64,000 nt of DNA from Mesorhizobium helmanticense (lineage in GTDB: Bacteria; Pseudomonadota; Alphaproteobacteria; Rhizobiales; Rhizobiaceae): the NCBI RefSeq assembly GCF_003034915.1, contig NZ_PZJX01000047.1, positions 124,001 through 188,000 on the forward strand. Direction: 5' to 3'. Positions 18,034 to 27,477 of the stretch are shown piece after piece. A program made the translations under genes and the position numbers. Position 1 is the stretch's first letter; each line of letters starts with the position of its first letter. The notes below the pieces were generated by a model. The model saw only the letters and a list, made by a program, of their open reading frames with translations, had not been told where the DNA came from and ran no database searches.

Positions 18034-20082
18034 TCAGCCCGCAACCCGCGCGCGAGGCTGACCCGAACCGCTGTCCAGCCAGGCCAGATCGTCCGGCGAC
18101 AGCGCGATGTCGAGCGCCTGCAGGCTGTCGTCCAGTTCGTTGAGCGTGCGCGGGCCGATCAGCGGAACAGATGGAAACGGTTGCGCCAGGACATAGGCGA
18201 GCGCGATATGGATCGGGGCCTTGCCCAGCCTGTCGGCGAGTTCGATCGCCCGGTCGCGGCGGCCGAAATTCTTCTCCGAATACCAGACCCGCACCAGCTC
18301 CTCATTGTCCAGCCTGTCGCGCCCGGCGCGTTCGGTGAAGAAGCCCCGCCCCTGGCTCGACCAGGCGAAATTCGGCATCTGCCGGTCGCTCAGCCAGGCC
18401 TTCCAGTCGTCGCTGGAGGCGGTAACGCAGCCGGCCCAGATCGGCTCCAGCATCTCGGCCAGCGAAAAATTGTTGGAGAGCGCGCCGGGCTTCTGCTTGC
18501 CGGCGCGCTCGGCATAGGCAATCGCCTCGTCCATGCGTTCCATCGTCCAGTTGGAGCCGCCGAACGGACCGCGGATGCGGCCTGCCCTGGCCTCCCGGTC
18601 CATGGCGTCGACGAATTCGCCAACCGGCACATCCGGATTGTCACGGTGCATGAAATAGATGTCGACATGATCGGTCTGCAGCCGGTCGAGCGACTGGGCG
18701 AGCTGTTTGCCGATCACGTCGGGATAGCAGAGCGGTGAATGCGCGCCCTTGGCGATGACCACCGATTGCTCGCGCACGCCGCGATTCCCCAGCCATTGGC
18801 CAAGCAGCGCCTCGGTATAGCCGGCGCCGTAGACATAGCCGGTGTCGAACAGATTGCCGCCGGCCTCGAAAAAGGCGTCGAGCAGGATCGAGCCCGAGGA
18901 GAAAGTGCGGAAATCCTCGAAGCCGAGCGCCAGACAGGAAGCCGGCCGCCGCAGGCCGGGAATCTGGCGTTTCGGGATCGTGGCGCCATCGGTGCGCAGC
19001 CGCCGGCCGGAAATCGTGTCGAGGCGTTTTGCCGGCTTTTCGATTTCATATTCCAGCCCGATCGCCGCCCGCCATCTGTCGAGCACGCGCAGAGTGCCGA
19101 GACTGTCGGCCCAGCCCATGCCCGGCCAGGCGAATTCCTGGCGGCCGGCGAGGATTGCGTCGCCGGCGCCATCGACCTCAAAAGAGTAGAGATGGCGCGT
19201 TTCGTTGATGCTGATGGTTTCGCGCGTGCCGTCGGACCGGATCAGGTCGATCTTTCCCAAGCCAACTTCGCGGTTCCCCCCGGCGAACCAGAAATCCGGC
19301 ACTTCGATGCTGCCCCTGGTGCCGAGGATGCGGAGCACGTTTTCCTGATTAAGCGAGATGCTGCAGGAGACCTCGGCGACGATACCGCCGGGGAAATGCA
19401 ACAGCGCCGAGGCCCATTCGTCGACGCCGGACTGGCCGAGATGGGCCACGCCCACCACCTTGTCCGGCTCGGCGAAAGGCATGCCCACTGCTGCCCCGGC
19501 AATCAGCCGCACCATGGAGACGGGATAGCCGCCGACATCGAGTATGCCGCCGCCGGCGAGATCGTTGGCATAGAGCCGGTGTTCCGGCATGAAGCCCGGC
19601 ATGGCAAAGCCGAAGCTCGACTTGATCATCCTGATCTCGCCGATCGCGCCCGACCTGACCAGCTCGACCAGCTTCAGCGTCTGCGGATGCAGCCGGTACA
19701 TGAAGGCCTCGCCGAGAAAGGTGCCGGCCTTGCGCGCCGCATGGACCATCGCGTCGGCTTCGAAAGCGGTCAGCGCCAGCGGCTTTTCGCAAAGCACATG
19801 TTTGCCGGCTTCGGCCGCCTTGATCGCCCATTCGGCATGGCCGGGATGCGGTATCGAAATGTAGATTGCGTCGACATCCGGGTCCGCGAGCAAGGCTTCG
19901 TAGCCATTGAGGATGCGGGCGCCGGGGAAGGTTTCGGCGAGGCCTGGTTTGCCCGGGTCGCGGGCGCCGAGCGCCACCAGCGTGCCGGTGCGCGACTGGG
20001 CGACGCCGCCGGCAAAGGATTTGGCGATGCTGCCGGGTCCGAGAATGCCCCAGCGGATGCGCGCGGTTGAAGTCATTGTCAT
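18034..20082 (-). CDS. fused Gfo/Idh/MocA oxidoreductase and aldo/keto reductase
   Basis: A 682-residue two-domain enzyme. Residues 8-345 form a Gfo/Idh/MocA dehydrogenase: GILGPGSIA at 12-20, EKP at 99-101 and the DVGGYPVSM helix near 182-190. Residues about 370-680 form an aldo/keto reductase with the full catalytic tetrad Asp413, Tyr418, Lys445 and His479, spaced as in the family. There is no stop or shift between the halves, so this is a true fusion. It is the last gene of the minus-strand sugar ABC operon, 30 bp after the ATPase. Two consecutive redox steps on one sugar, for example oxidation then reduction, are plausible. Confidence 0.9.
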   Translation of the reverse strand: MTMTSTARIRWGILGPGSIAKSFAGGVAQSRTGTLVALGARDPGKPGLAETFPGARILNGYEALLADPDVDAIYISIPHPGHAEWAIKAAEAGKHVLCEKPLALTAFEADAMVHAARKAGTFLGEAFMYRLHPQTLKLVELVRSGAIGEIRMIKSSFGFAMPGFMPEHRLYANDLAGGGILDVGGYPVSMVRLIAGAAVGMPFAEPDKVVGVAHLGQSGVDEWASALLHFPGGIVAEVSCSISLNQENVLRILGTRGSIEVPDFWFAGGNREVGLGKIDLIRSDGTRETISINETRHLYSFEVDGAGDAILAGRQEFAWPGMGWADSLGTLRVLDRWRAAIGLEYEIEKPAKRLDTISGRRLRTDGATIPKRQIPGLRRPASCLALGFEDFRTFSSGSILLDAFFEAGGNLFDTGYVYGAGYTEALLGQWLGNRGVREQSVVIAKGAHSPLCYPDVIGKQLAQSLDRLQTDHVDIYFMHRDNPDVPVGEFVDAMDREARAGRIRGPFGGSNWTMERMDEAIAYAERAGKQKPGALSNNFSLAEMLEPIWAGCVTASSDDWKAWLSDRQMPNFAWSSQGRGFFTERAGRDRLDNEELVRVWYSEKNFGRRDRAIELADRLGKAPIHIALAYVLAQPFPSVPLIGPRTLNELDDSLQALDIALSPDDLAWLDSGSGQPRARVAG

Positions 20083-20112
20083 TCTCCTTGAAGCCCGGAA
20101 AGGGAAAGCCGG

Positions 20113-21222
20113 TCAGCGCAGCCGCAGCCCGTTTTCGTCGAACAGGTAGGATTTGCGTATAGAAACGGTGATCTCGGACGTGTCGGGAACCTTCGCCGCG
20201 TCGCGCTGGATCACCAGATCTTCGCCATTGGCCGTCGTGGCGTAGAGAAAGCTCGTGCCGCCCAGGTGCTCGACCACGTCGATATGGACAGCAAGGTCGG
20301 CGTCGCCTTCTCCGGCATTGCCGAAATGTTCGGGCCGCACGCCTACGACGACTTTGCTGCCCACTTTGGGGCTGCCCATTTCAGGGCTTTCTGTCTCGGG
20401 CCCGGCGCCCGCCAGGGGTTGCGTGATGCGGGTCCTTTCCTGGCCAGCCAGCTCAACCGTGATGCCGCTGATATCGCGCCCGACAATGTGGCCCTTGATG
20501 AAGTTCATCTTCGGCGAGCCGACAAAACCCGCTACGAACTGATTGTCGGGATTGTCGTACAGATCGAGCGGCCGGCCGATCTGCTCGACCTTGCCGCCGC
20601 GCAGCACCACGATCCGGTCGGCCAGCGTCATCGCCTCGGTCTGGTCGTGGGTGACGTAGATCATCGTCGTGCCCAATTCCTTGTGCAGGCGCGAGATCTC
20701 AACCCGCATCTGCACCCTGAGTTCGGCGTCGAGATTGCTCAGCGGCTCGTCGAACAGGAACACTTGTGGCTCGCGCACGATGGCGCGGCCGATGGCAACG
20801 CGCTGGCGCTGGCCGCCCGACAATTGCTTCGGGCGTCGCTGCATCAGCTCGTCGATGCACAGGATCTCGGCGGCCCGTTTGACACGCCGGTCGGTGTCCG
20901 CCTTCGGGTTGCCGTTCATCCGCAGCCCGAAGCTCAGATTCTGCTCGACCGTCATGTGCGGGTAGAGCGCGTAGGACTGGAACACCATGGCGATGCCGCG
21001 ATCGGCCGGCTCGACATCGTTCACCACCTTGCCGCCAATGGCGATCTCGCCGCCGCTGATGTCCTCCAGCCCGGCGATCATCCTGAGCAGCGTCGATTTC
21101 CCGCAGCCGGAGGGGCCGACGAAGACGACGAATTCGCCGTCCTTGATGTCGATGCTGGCGCCATGGACGACCTCGTAGAAGCCGAAGCGCTTGACGACAT
21201 TGGTGAGTGTGACTCCTGCCAT
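20113..21222 (-). CDS. ABC transporter ATP-binding protein (UgpC type)
   Basis: A 369-residue CUT1 ATPase. Walker A GPSGCGKST is near residue 37, the signature LSGGQRQRVAIGRAI near 135-149 and Walker B FLFDEP near 155. A C-terminal TOBE region carries an atypical insert rich in Glu/Pro/Ser around residues 285-300. The start MAGVTLTNV at 21222 is canonical; an in-frame extension upstream overlaps the permease. It is coupled to the permease genes upstream and the fusion oxidoreductase downstream. Confidence 0.93.
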   Translation of the reverse strand: MAGVTLTNVVKRFGFYEVVHGASIDIKDGEFVVFVGPSGCGKSTLLRMIAGLEDISGGEIAIGGKVVNDVEPADRGIAMVFQSYALYPHMTVEQNLSFGLRMNGNPKADTDRRVKRAAEILCIDELMQRRPKQLSGGQRQRVAIGRAIVREPQVFLFDEPLSNLDAELRVQMRVEISRLHKELGTTMIYVTHDQTEAMTLADRIVVLRGGKVEQIGRPLDLYDNPDNQFVAGFVGSPKMNFIKGHIVGRDISGITVELAGQERTRITQPLAGAGPETESPEMGSPKVGSKVVVGVRPEHFGNAGEGDADLAVHIDVVEHLGGTSFLYATTANGEDLVIQRDAAKVPDTSEITVSIRKSYLFDENGLRLR

Positions 21223-21230
21223 GCCGACCC

Positions 21231-22067
21231 TTACTTGACCGCGCCGGCGGCGATGCCGGCGATGAAATGACGCTGCAGCAGCACGAAGACGACCAGCATA
21301 GGCACGGTCAGCATGACGGCGCCCGCCATGATGCCGCCCCAGGACACTTTGGTCAGGCCGATCAGCGTGCCGAGCGCCACCGGAGCCGTCATCGCGCCGG
21401 GCTGGCTGTTGATCAGCAGCGGCCAGAGGTAATTGTTCCAGGAGGCCAGGAACAGGATGATGGCGAGTGCTGCCAGCATCGGCCGCGCCAGCGGCAGCGC
21501 GACGAACAGGAAGATGCGCCATTCCTTGACGCCTTCGACACGGGCGGCATCGAACAGCTCATGCGGCATCATCGAGAAGGCCTGCCGCATGAACAGCACG
21601 CCGAGCGAGTTGAACAGCGGCGGCACGATCAGCGCCACCCAGGTGTTGGCGAGCTGGAAGTCGCGCGCCACCATGATGAATTGCGGGATAAGCACCACGG
21701 CATAGGGCAGCGTGATGGTGCCGAGGATGATGGCGACGACCATGCCCTTGCCGAAGAACTGGTAGCGCGCCAGCGCCCAGCCGGCCATCGAGGTGAGCAG
21801 CACGGACAGGAAAGTATAGGTCACCGCCACCGACACCGAGATGCCGATGGCGCCGACGAAATTGGTGCCGCGCTGCAGATTGTTGAAATTGTCGAGGAAA
21901 CTGTCATGCGGCAGAAGCTCGATGCCGGGGCTGAAGATGCCGTTGTCGGGCATGGTGGAAAACACCACCATCATCCACAGCGGAAACAGCCAGATCAGCG
22001 CCAGCGGCGTCAGGAACAGATGCAGCACGATGCTGCGTACGAGCCTGGCTTGGGACAGCGAACTCAT
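21231..22067 (-). CDS. carbohydrate ABC transporter permease (MalG/UgpE-like)
   Basis: A 278-residue CUT1 permease. The start at 22067 overlaps the preceding permease stop (ATGA at 22064-22067), so coupling is likely. About six membrane segments begin near residue 13. The EAA motif is near 190 (ELFDAARVEGVKEWRIFLFV). An in-frame start at 22088 would overlap the neighbour more and is not preferred. Confidence 0.92.
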   Translation of the reverse strand: MSSLSQARLVRSIVLHLFLTPLALIWLFPLWMMVVFSTMPDNGIFSPGIELLPHDSFLDNFNNLQRGTNFVGAIGISVSVAVTYTFLSVLLTSMAGWALARYQFFGKGMVVAIILGTITLPYAVVLIPQFIMVARDFQLANTWVALIVPPLFNSLGVLFMRQAFSMMPHELFDAARVEGVKEWRIFLFVALPLARPMLAALAIILFLASWNNYLWPLLINSQPGAMTAPVALGTLIGLTKVSWGGIMAGAVMLTVPMLVVFVLLQRHFIAGIAAGAVK

Positions 22068-22924
22068 TTCGGGTCCCTCGTCAGCCACAGCTGCACCAGC
22101 GTGATGGCGATCGCGAGCCCGGCCATGGTGTAGGCGATGGCCGAGGCGTAGCCGAAATTGAGCGAGCGGAAGCCCTGGCGGTAAAGCAACAGGCCGAGCG
22201 TTTCGGTGCCGCCGCCGGGGCCGCCGCGTTCGGTGATCAGGAACGGCTCGGTGAAGAGCTGCATGGTGCCGATGATCGACAGCACGGCGCAGAAGACGAT
22301 GACCGGCTTGAGGAGCGGCAGGGTGATGTAGAAGAACTGCTTGACCTTGCTGACGCGGTCGAGCGTCGCCGCCTCATAGACGTCATCGGGGATCGACTGC
22401 AGGCCGGCGAGCAGGATGATGGCGTTGTAGCCGGCCCAGCGCCAGGTCACCGCGATCATGATGACAGCCATCGCCGGCGTGACGTTGGAAAACCAGTCGA
22501 TCTTGGGCACGCCGACGCTGTTCAGCAATTTGTTGATGATGCCGAAATCGAGGTTGAACATCAGCCGAAACACCGCCGAATAGGCGACCTCGCCGACCAC
22601 GACCGGGGCGAAGAAGGCAAAGCGGTAGAGGCCGCGCGCTTTCAGCAGCGGCGAGTTCAACAGCACCGCCATGACGATCGCCAGCGAGATCATCACCGGC
22701 ACCTGGATGACGAGGATGAGCAGCGTGTTCTTCAGCGCGTTGAAAAAGGCGGGGTCGCCGATCAGGCGGCCCCAGTTGAAGGTGGGCGCGAACCGCCACG
22801 GCACGGTACGCGTCGCCTGGAAGGAGATCAGGAAGGACGAGATGATCGGCCATACCCAGAAGACCGAGAAGATCAGGAGATAGGGCGCGAGGAAGCGGTA
22901 GGCCGTGGCGTTCTGAGTGCGCAT
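22064..22924 (-). CDS. sugar ABC transporter permease (MalF/UgpA-like)
   Basis: A 286-residue CUT1 permease with about six membrane segments; the first is near residues 10-30 (FLAPYLLIFSVFWVWPI). The EAA loop is near 195 (DVYEAATLDRVSKVKQFFYI). The ATG at 22924 has GGAGG a few bases upstream on the minus strand. The longer in-frame frame upstream runs through repeat element B and is not coding. Confidence 0.92.
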   Translation of the reverse strand: MRTQNATAYRFLAPYLLIFSVFWVWPIISSFLISFQATRTVPWRFAPTFNWGRLIGDPAFFNALKNTLLILVIQVPVMISLAIVMAVLLNSPLLKARGLYRFAFFAPVVVGEVAYSAVFRLMFNLDFGIINKLLNSVGVPKIDWFSNVTPAMAVIMIAVTWRWAGYNAIILLAGLQSIPDDVYEAATLDRVSKVKQFFYITLPLLKPVIVFCAVLSIIGTMQLFTEPFLITERGGPGGGTETLGLLLYRQGFRSLNFGYASAIAYTMAGLAIAITLVQLWLTRDPK

Positions 22925-22945
22925 TGTTACCTCCTTCCCTTTTTC

Positions 22946-23088
22946 CCTTCTCCCCTTGTGGGAGAAGGTGGATTGGCGCGCAGCGCCAAGACGGTTGAGG
23001 GGTGCTGGACGGATCGCCTTTGGTGCCAAGCTGGAGCACCCCTCATCCGTCGCCTTCGGCGACACCTTCTCCCACAAGGGGAGAAGGG
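22946..23088. repeat. palindromic intergenic element, family B copy 2
   Basis: The element is bounded by CTTCTCCCCTTGTGGGAGAA and its complement, with TTGGCGCGCAGCGCCAA and GTCGCCTTCGGCGAC inside. Relative to copy 1 (12238-12375) it is inverted. It lies inside the ABC operon between the SBP and first permease genes, so it is transcribed and would fold into a long hairpin. Confidence 0.8.
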
Positions 23089-23098
23089 AGAGTGGCAC

Positions 23099-24370
23099 TC
23101 ACTCCTTGACCGGCAGGCCGGTCGCCGAGGCGATCTGGTTGGCGGCGTCGTCGAGCGCCGCCTTGGCGTCGGGATAGCCGCCGCCGAGGTACTTGGTCTG
23201 CACCGCGCGCATGATGATCTCGGCGTCGCTCTGGAACGGCGTGCCGCGGCTCGGCACCACCTTGGGCAGGGTGGCGAGAATGTCCTTCCACACCGCCTGG
23301 CCGCCCCAATAGGGCAACCCTTGCGAAACATAGGGGTCGTCGAGCGCCGAAATCAGCGAGGGCACCAGGCCGAAACCCTTCAGCATGGCTATCTGGCCTT
23401 CATTGGTCTCCAGCGTGTATTTCAGATAGGCGTAGGCGGCTTCCTTGTTCTTCGACGCCGCGGTGATGGCGAGCGAGGAGCCGCCGAGATTGGCGGCGCG
23501 CGGGCCGTCGGCGGTCAGGCTCGGCATCAGGTAAACGCCCCACTTGCCGTTTTCGCCGGCCGATTCGGTGCGAATGGTGCCCTCATACCAGCCGCCATAG
23601 ACCTGGGTGGCGACGGTGCCGGCGGTGTTGTTGGTGATCTTGGTGCTCCAGTCGGCCGAGGTGATGATGCCGGCGTCCTTCATCTCCTTGATCTTGGCCA
23701 GCGTATCGACGCATTTGGGCTGATTGACCGTGATCGACTGGCCGTCGGCGGCGAAATAGGCGCAGCCCTGTTCGTTGGAGATCATGCGGAAGAATTCGGT
23801 GTCGCCGTTGAAATCGGCGTTGGTCATGGTCACGCCCGGATTGGCGGCCTGGATCTTCTTGCCGGCGGCGATGAAATCGTCCCAGGTCTTGATCGAGGCG
23901 GGATCGACGCCGGCCTTCTCATAGAAGTCGCGGCGGTAGAAGGCGGCGACCGGGCCGGAATCCCATGGCATGGCATAGGCCTTTTCGCCGACTTCGAGCT
24001 CGGTGCGCTTGAAATCGGGGAATTTTGCCTGGTCCTCGGCGCTGTAGCCGAGCGTGTGCAGGTCGACGAAGCAGTCGGGGAACTGGCTCCAATAGTTCTC
24101 GGCCTCGCCGTTCTCGATCGAGATGATGTCGGGCAGCCCGACGCCGCCGGCGGCGCAGCCGGCGATCGACTTGTCATAGGTCGGCTGGTTGCCGAGATCC
24201 TGGACGGTGACCTTGATGTCGGGGAATTGCTTGTTGAAGCCTTCTACCGTGGCCTTCAGCGACGAAGCGGCGATATTCCAGCTCCAGATCGTGATTTCGC
24301 CGGACTGCGCAAGCGCGGGGCCTGAGCCCAGGGCAAGCACGAGCGCGGCGCAGGTCAGTGTGGTGCGCAT
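23099..24370 (-). CDS. extracellular sugar-binding protein of ABC transporter
   Basis: A 423-residue family-1 solute-binding protein. It has a Sec signal peptide (MRTTLTCAALVLALGSGPALAQ, about 21 residues, AxA cleavage) followed by SGEITIWSWNIAASS, typical of MalE-like proteins. It is the first gene of the minus-strand sugar operon and is divergent from an AraC-type regulator. GGGAGG precedes the ATG on the minus strand. The substrate is unknown. Confidence 0.93.
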   Translation of the reverse strand: MRTTLTCAALVLALGSGPALAQSGEITIWSWNIAASSLKATVEGFNKQFPDIKVTVQDLGNQPTYDKSIAGCAAGGVGLPDIISIENGEAENYWSQFPDCFVDLHTLGYSAEDQAKFPDFKRTELEVGEKAYAMPWDSGPVAAFYRRDFYEKAGVDPASIKTWDDFIAAGKKIQAANPGVTMTNADFNGDTEFFRMISNEQGCAYFAADGQSITVNQPKCVDTLAKIKEMKDAGIITSADWSTKITNNTAGTVATQVYGGWYEGTIRTESAGENGKWGVYLMPSLTADGPRAANLGGSSLAITAASKNKEAAYAYLKYTLETNEGQIAMLKGFGLVPSLISALDDPYVSQGLPYWGGQAVWKDILATLPKVVPSRGTPFQSDAEIIMRAVQTKYLGGGYPDAKAALDDAANQIASATGLPVKE

Positions 24371-24476
24371 TGAAATCCTCCCATTTCATTTGCTCTCTCA
24401 CTGTGAGCATGGCTAGACTAAGCAGCGCGGAAGGCTTGTCCCCGTCAAAGGGAATAAGAAATTGGCGGAAAGTAAG

Positions 24477-25343
24477 ATGGCGGAACGGCCCTTCTACCAG
24501 CCTGGCGCCAGCAGCGTGGAAGGCCTGCCGCTGGCCCTGCAGATGTTCCACAACCATCCGCTGGTGATGCTGAAGCCGCATTGGCATGCCCAGGTCGAGG
24601 TGAACTTCATCGTCCGCGGCACCGTCCACTACCGCATGAACGATCACGAGATATCGCTTTCGGCCGGCGAGATGTGCCTGTTCTGGGGCGGCCTGCCGCA
24701 CCAGATGGACGATCTCAGCGACGATGCCGTCTATGCCGGCGCGCATCTGCCGCTGGTGCACTTCTTCCGGCTGCATCTGCCCGCCGATATCAGGCACCGG
24801 CTGATGACGGGCGCCACGCTGGTGACATCGGCCACCGACCGCTCCGACAATGACAGTTTCGAGCGCTGGAACCGCTATGCCCGCTCGGGCGATCCGGCCA
24901 GGACCGAGCACGCCGTGAACGAGCTTCTGCTGCGGCTGGAGCGGGTGCGGTTCGAGCCCTACCGGCTGGTGCCCGAAGCGCCGGCCGGGCAGGAGACGGG
25001 CAGCCCTTTCGATCAGCAGTCGTCGCGCAATGTCGGGCGCATGTGCGACTTCATCGCCGAGAATTTTCTCTACGATATCGATTGCGTGACCATCGCCGCC
25101 GCCGCCGACATCCACCCGAAATACGCCATGAGCCTGTTCAAGAAATCGACGGGGATGACGCTCAACGAGTATGTCAACCTGTTGCGGCTGAGCTACGCGC
25201 AGGCGCTTCTGATGCACCAGGACGCCAATGTGCTGCGCGTCGCCATGGAGAGCGGCTTCGGCTCGCTCAGCGCCTTCAACAAATCATTCCGCAAGCTCGC
25301 CGGCATGTCGCCGTCGGATTTTCGCAGAGCGAGCGTCAGGTAG
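24477..25343 (+). CDS. AraC family transcriptional regulator
   Basis: A 288-residue activator. The N-terminal cupin sensor (about 20-110) shows HWHAQVEVNFIVRG and LSAGEMCLFWGGLPHQ. Two C-terminal helix-turn-helix motifs (about 195-285) end in the family signature FGSLSAFNKSFRKLAGMSPS. The start at ATG 24477 has GGAAAG upstream; an alternative TTG at 24462 would add five residues. It is divergent from the sugar ABC operon and probably activates it on sugar binding. Confidence 0.92.
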   Translation: MAERPFYQPGASSVEGLPLALQMFHNHPLVMLKPHWHAQVEVNFIVRGTVHYRMNDHEISLSAGEMCLFWGGLPHQMDDLSDDAVYAGAHLPLVHFFRLHLPADIRHRLMTGATLVTSATDRSDNDSFERWNRYARSGDPARTEHAVNELLLRLERVRFEPYRLVPEAPAGQETGSPFDQQSSRNVGRMCDFIAENFLYDIDCVTIAAAADIHPKYAMSLFKKSTGMTLNEYVNLLRLSYAQALLMHQDANVLRVAMESGFGSLSAFNKSFRKLAGMSPSDFRRASVR

Positions 25344-25357
25344 TTCAGGCAGTGCGT

Positions 25358-27304
25358 GAGGGGCATCGGTTTCGGCCTGAAATACAGGGGCTACGCGGTC
25401 TGGCGGTCGCCCTGGTGGTCGTTTTTCATCTGTGGCCTGACGTCCTGCCAGGCGGGTATGTCGGTGTCGACGTCTTCTTCGTCATCTCGGGCTATCTCAT
25501 CACTTCTTTGCTTGCGCAGAGCGCGACGCGTGACGGCCGGATATCGCTGGTCGCGTTTTACTCGCGGCGAATCCGGCGGCTTCTGCCAGCAGCAACCCTG
25601 GTGCTCCTGGCAACACTGTGCGGAACCCTGGTTTTTCTCTCGAAGGCGCGCTGGGAGGAAACCGCCAACCAGATCATTGCCAGCGCGCTCTATGTCCAGA
25701 ACTGGCGACTGGCCTCGATCGCCGTCAGCTACCTGGATGCCGACAGCCTGCTCAGCCCGGTGCAGCATTACTGGTCGCTGTCCATAGAAGAGCAGTTCTA
25801 TATCGTGTGGCCGCTCCTGATGATCGCGGTGATCTGGCTGGCGCGCCGTTGGGGGTTGCCGCTGAGGCGCTCACTGACTGCGGCGCTGTCACTGGTTTTC
25901 ACTGGATCGCTGATCGCTTCGGTGGTCCTGACCAGGATGGATCCCGCCCAAGCCTATTTCGTCACCCAGACGCGCATATGGGAGCTGGCGCTGGGCGGCC
26001 TGCTGGCCCTTACCGCGCATCGGTTTCGGCTGACGGTTTTGGCCGGGCAGTCATTGGCGATTGCCGGCGTGGCCGGCATTTTCGCGTCCGCCTTGCTGTT
26101 TTCGGCGTCGACGCCCTTTCCGGGCGCCTATGCGCTGCTGCCGACACTGGGCACGGCGCTCGTCATTCTGGCCGGCGAGGCCGAATTCGGACGATTCCGG
26201 TGGCTTGATTTAAAGCTGCTTGGCTTCATCGGCGATCGCTCGTACTCGATCTACCTCTGGCACTGGCCGTTGCTGGTTTTCTTTCTAGGCATGGGTTATT
26301 CCATATCGTTGGTCAGCGGGGCGGCCCTGATCGCGCTGACGATGGGGCTGTCCGATCTGTCCTATCGCTATGTGGAGCAGCGATATCGGCAGGCCAAAGC
26401 CTGGGCGGTATGGGAACCGCTGGGATACGGCACGCTTGCGGTTCTTGCCTGCGTGGCGGCTGCCGGTGGCTTCATTTATTTCTTGCAGACTGAAACCATC
26501 GACACGACCTTGATTGGCACGTCTTCCTATCCTGGGCCGGCAGCGCTGCTCAGCGATACCCCCGTGCCGGACGGCATCAATCTGCTTCCTCCCCTTGCCA
26601 GGCTGAAGCGGGATTTGCCGATAGCCTATGTATCGAAGTGCCACCAAGAGGAAGGTGCGGAACCGACGAGATGCTCCCTCGGCGATCCTGCCGGCGTGAA
26701 GACCATCGTGCTCGTGGGCGATTCCCACGCGGCCCAATGGATTCCGGCGCTGGACAAGATCGCCAAGGATCGAAAAGCCAAGCTGATCACTTTCACAAAG
26801 TCCGCCTGCCCATTCAGCCGCGTAGCTGTCGTCGCGCACGGAAAGGCGGACCTGCCGTGCGCGGAGTGGCGGGAGAACGTGCTCTCCGAGATCATCAAAC
26901 TGAAGCCGTACCTGATATTTACCAGCCAATCCAACTACGGCATCGTTCCGCAACAATCGATGATCGATGGTCTGCGCAGCGTTTGGAGCAAATTGACGGA
27001 AACGGGCTCGCAAATCGTCGTTATTCGCAACACGCCCTATATCAAGTTCGACCCGGGTGACTGCCTGAAGGCCACACCGACGAAATGCTTCACCAAGCGA
27101 AATGAAGTTGAATCGAACAACACGTTGGCGTTGGCGGCGAAGTCGCAGAATGCGCTTTTTGTCGATATGACCGATGCCATATGCGGCCCGCTTCTATGTC
27201 CCGCAGTCGTTGGCAATATCATCGTCTGGCGCGACCATCATCATTTGACCGCCAGCTATTCGCTGGCGCTCGCGCCCTATCTGGCGCTGAGGGCCGGGCT
27301 TTAA
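25358..27304 (+). CDS. acyltransferase-3 / SGNH O-acetyltransferase
   Basis: A 648-residue OafA-like protein. The N-terminal half is an integral-membrane acyltransferase-3 domain of about 10 segments, with the conserved His in GLRGLAVALVVVFHLWP (residues 14-30). The C-terminal periplasmic SGNH esterase-like domain has the GDSH nucleophile motif (VLVGDSHAAQW) and a terminal Asp-His pair (WRDHHHLT). Members O-acetylate surface polysaccharides. The start at GTG 25358 is set by the family N terminus; only weak ribosome-site sequence is present. Codon use is less GC-rich than in the neighbours. Confidence 0.87.
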   Translation, partial: EGHRFRPEIQGLRGLAVALVVVFHLWPDVLPGGYVGVDVFFVISGYLITSLLAQSATRDGRISLVAFYSRRIRRLLPAATLVLLATLCGTLVFLSKARWEETANQIIASALYVQNWRLASIAVSYLDADSLLSPVQHYWSLSIEEQFYIVWPLLMIAVIWLARRWGLPLRRSLTAALSLVFTGSLIASVVLTRMDPAQAYFVTQTRIWELALGGLLALTAHRFRLTVLAGQSLAIAGVAGIFASALLFSASTPFPGAYALLPTLGTALVILAGEAEFGRFRWLDLKLLGFIGDRSYSIYLWHWPLLVFFLGMGYSISLVSGAALIALTMGLSDLSYRYVEQRYRQAKAWAVWEPLGYGTLAVLACVAAAGGFIYFLQTETIDTTLIGTSSYPGPAALLSDTPVPDGINLLPPLARLKRDLPIAYVSKCHQEEGAEPTRCSLGDPAGVKTIVLVGDSHAAQWIPALDKIAKDRKAKLITFTKSACPFSRVAVVAHGKADLPCAEWRENVLSEIIKLKPYLIFTSQSNYGIVPQQSMIDGLRSVWSKLTETGSQIVVIRNTPYIKFDPGDCLKATPTKCFTKRNEVESNNTLALAAKSQNALFVDMTDAICGPLLCPAVVGNIIVWRDHHHLTASYSLALAPYLALRAGL

Positions 27305-27410
27305 AAACGCGTCGCGCTGCCTCGCCGAGCGAGGCCGCTTTGCGAGCCGGCCTTTGAGCTCGGCACCCAAGTGACCACAGAACGAATGGTATCGGCATTC
27401 CCGTGCCAAA

Positions 27411-27438
27411 AGCACCGCCGGCCGGAGCCGGCGGTGCT
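27411..27438. terminator. bidirectional hairpin terminator
   Basis: A perfect 12-bp stem: AGCACCGCCGGC (27411-27422) and GCCGGCGGTGCT (27427-27438) with a CGGA loop. An A-run (27407-27411) precedes it on the plus strand, so the minus strand reads T-rich after the stem. It lies between two convergent acyltransferase genes. Confidence 0.75.
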
Positions 27439-27477
27439 CTCTGGACAGTCTATAGGGGCAGGACAGTCCAACGATCC

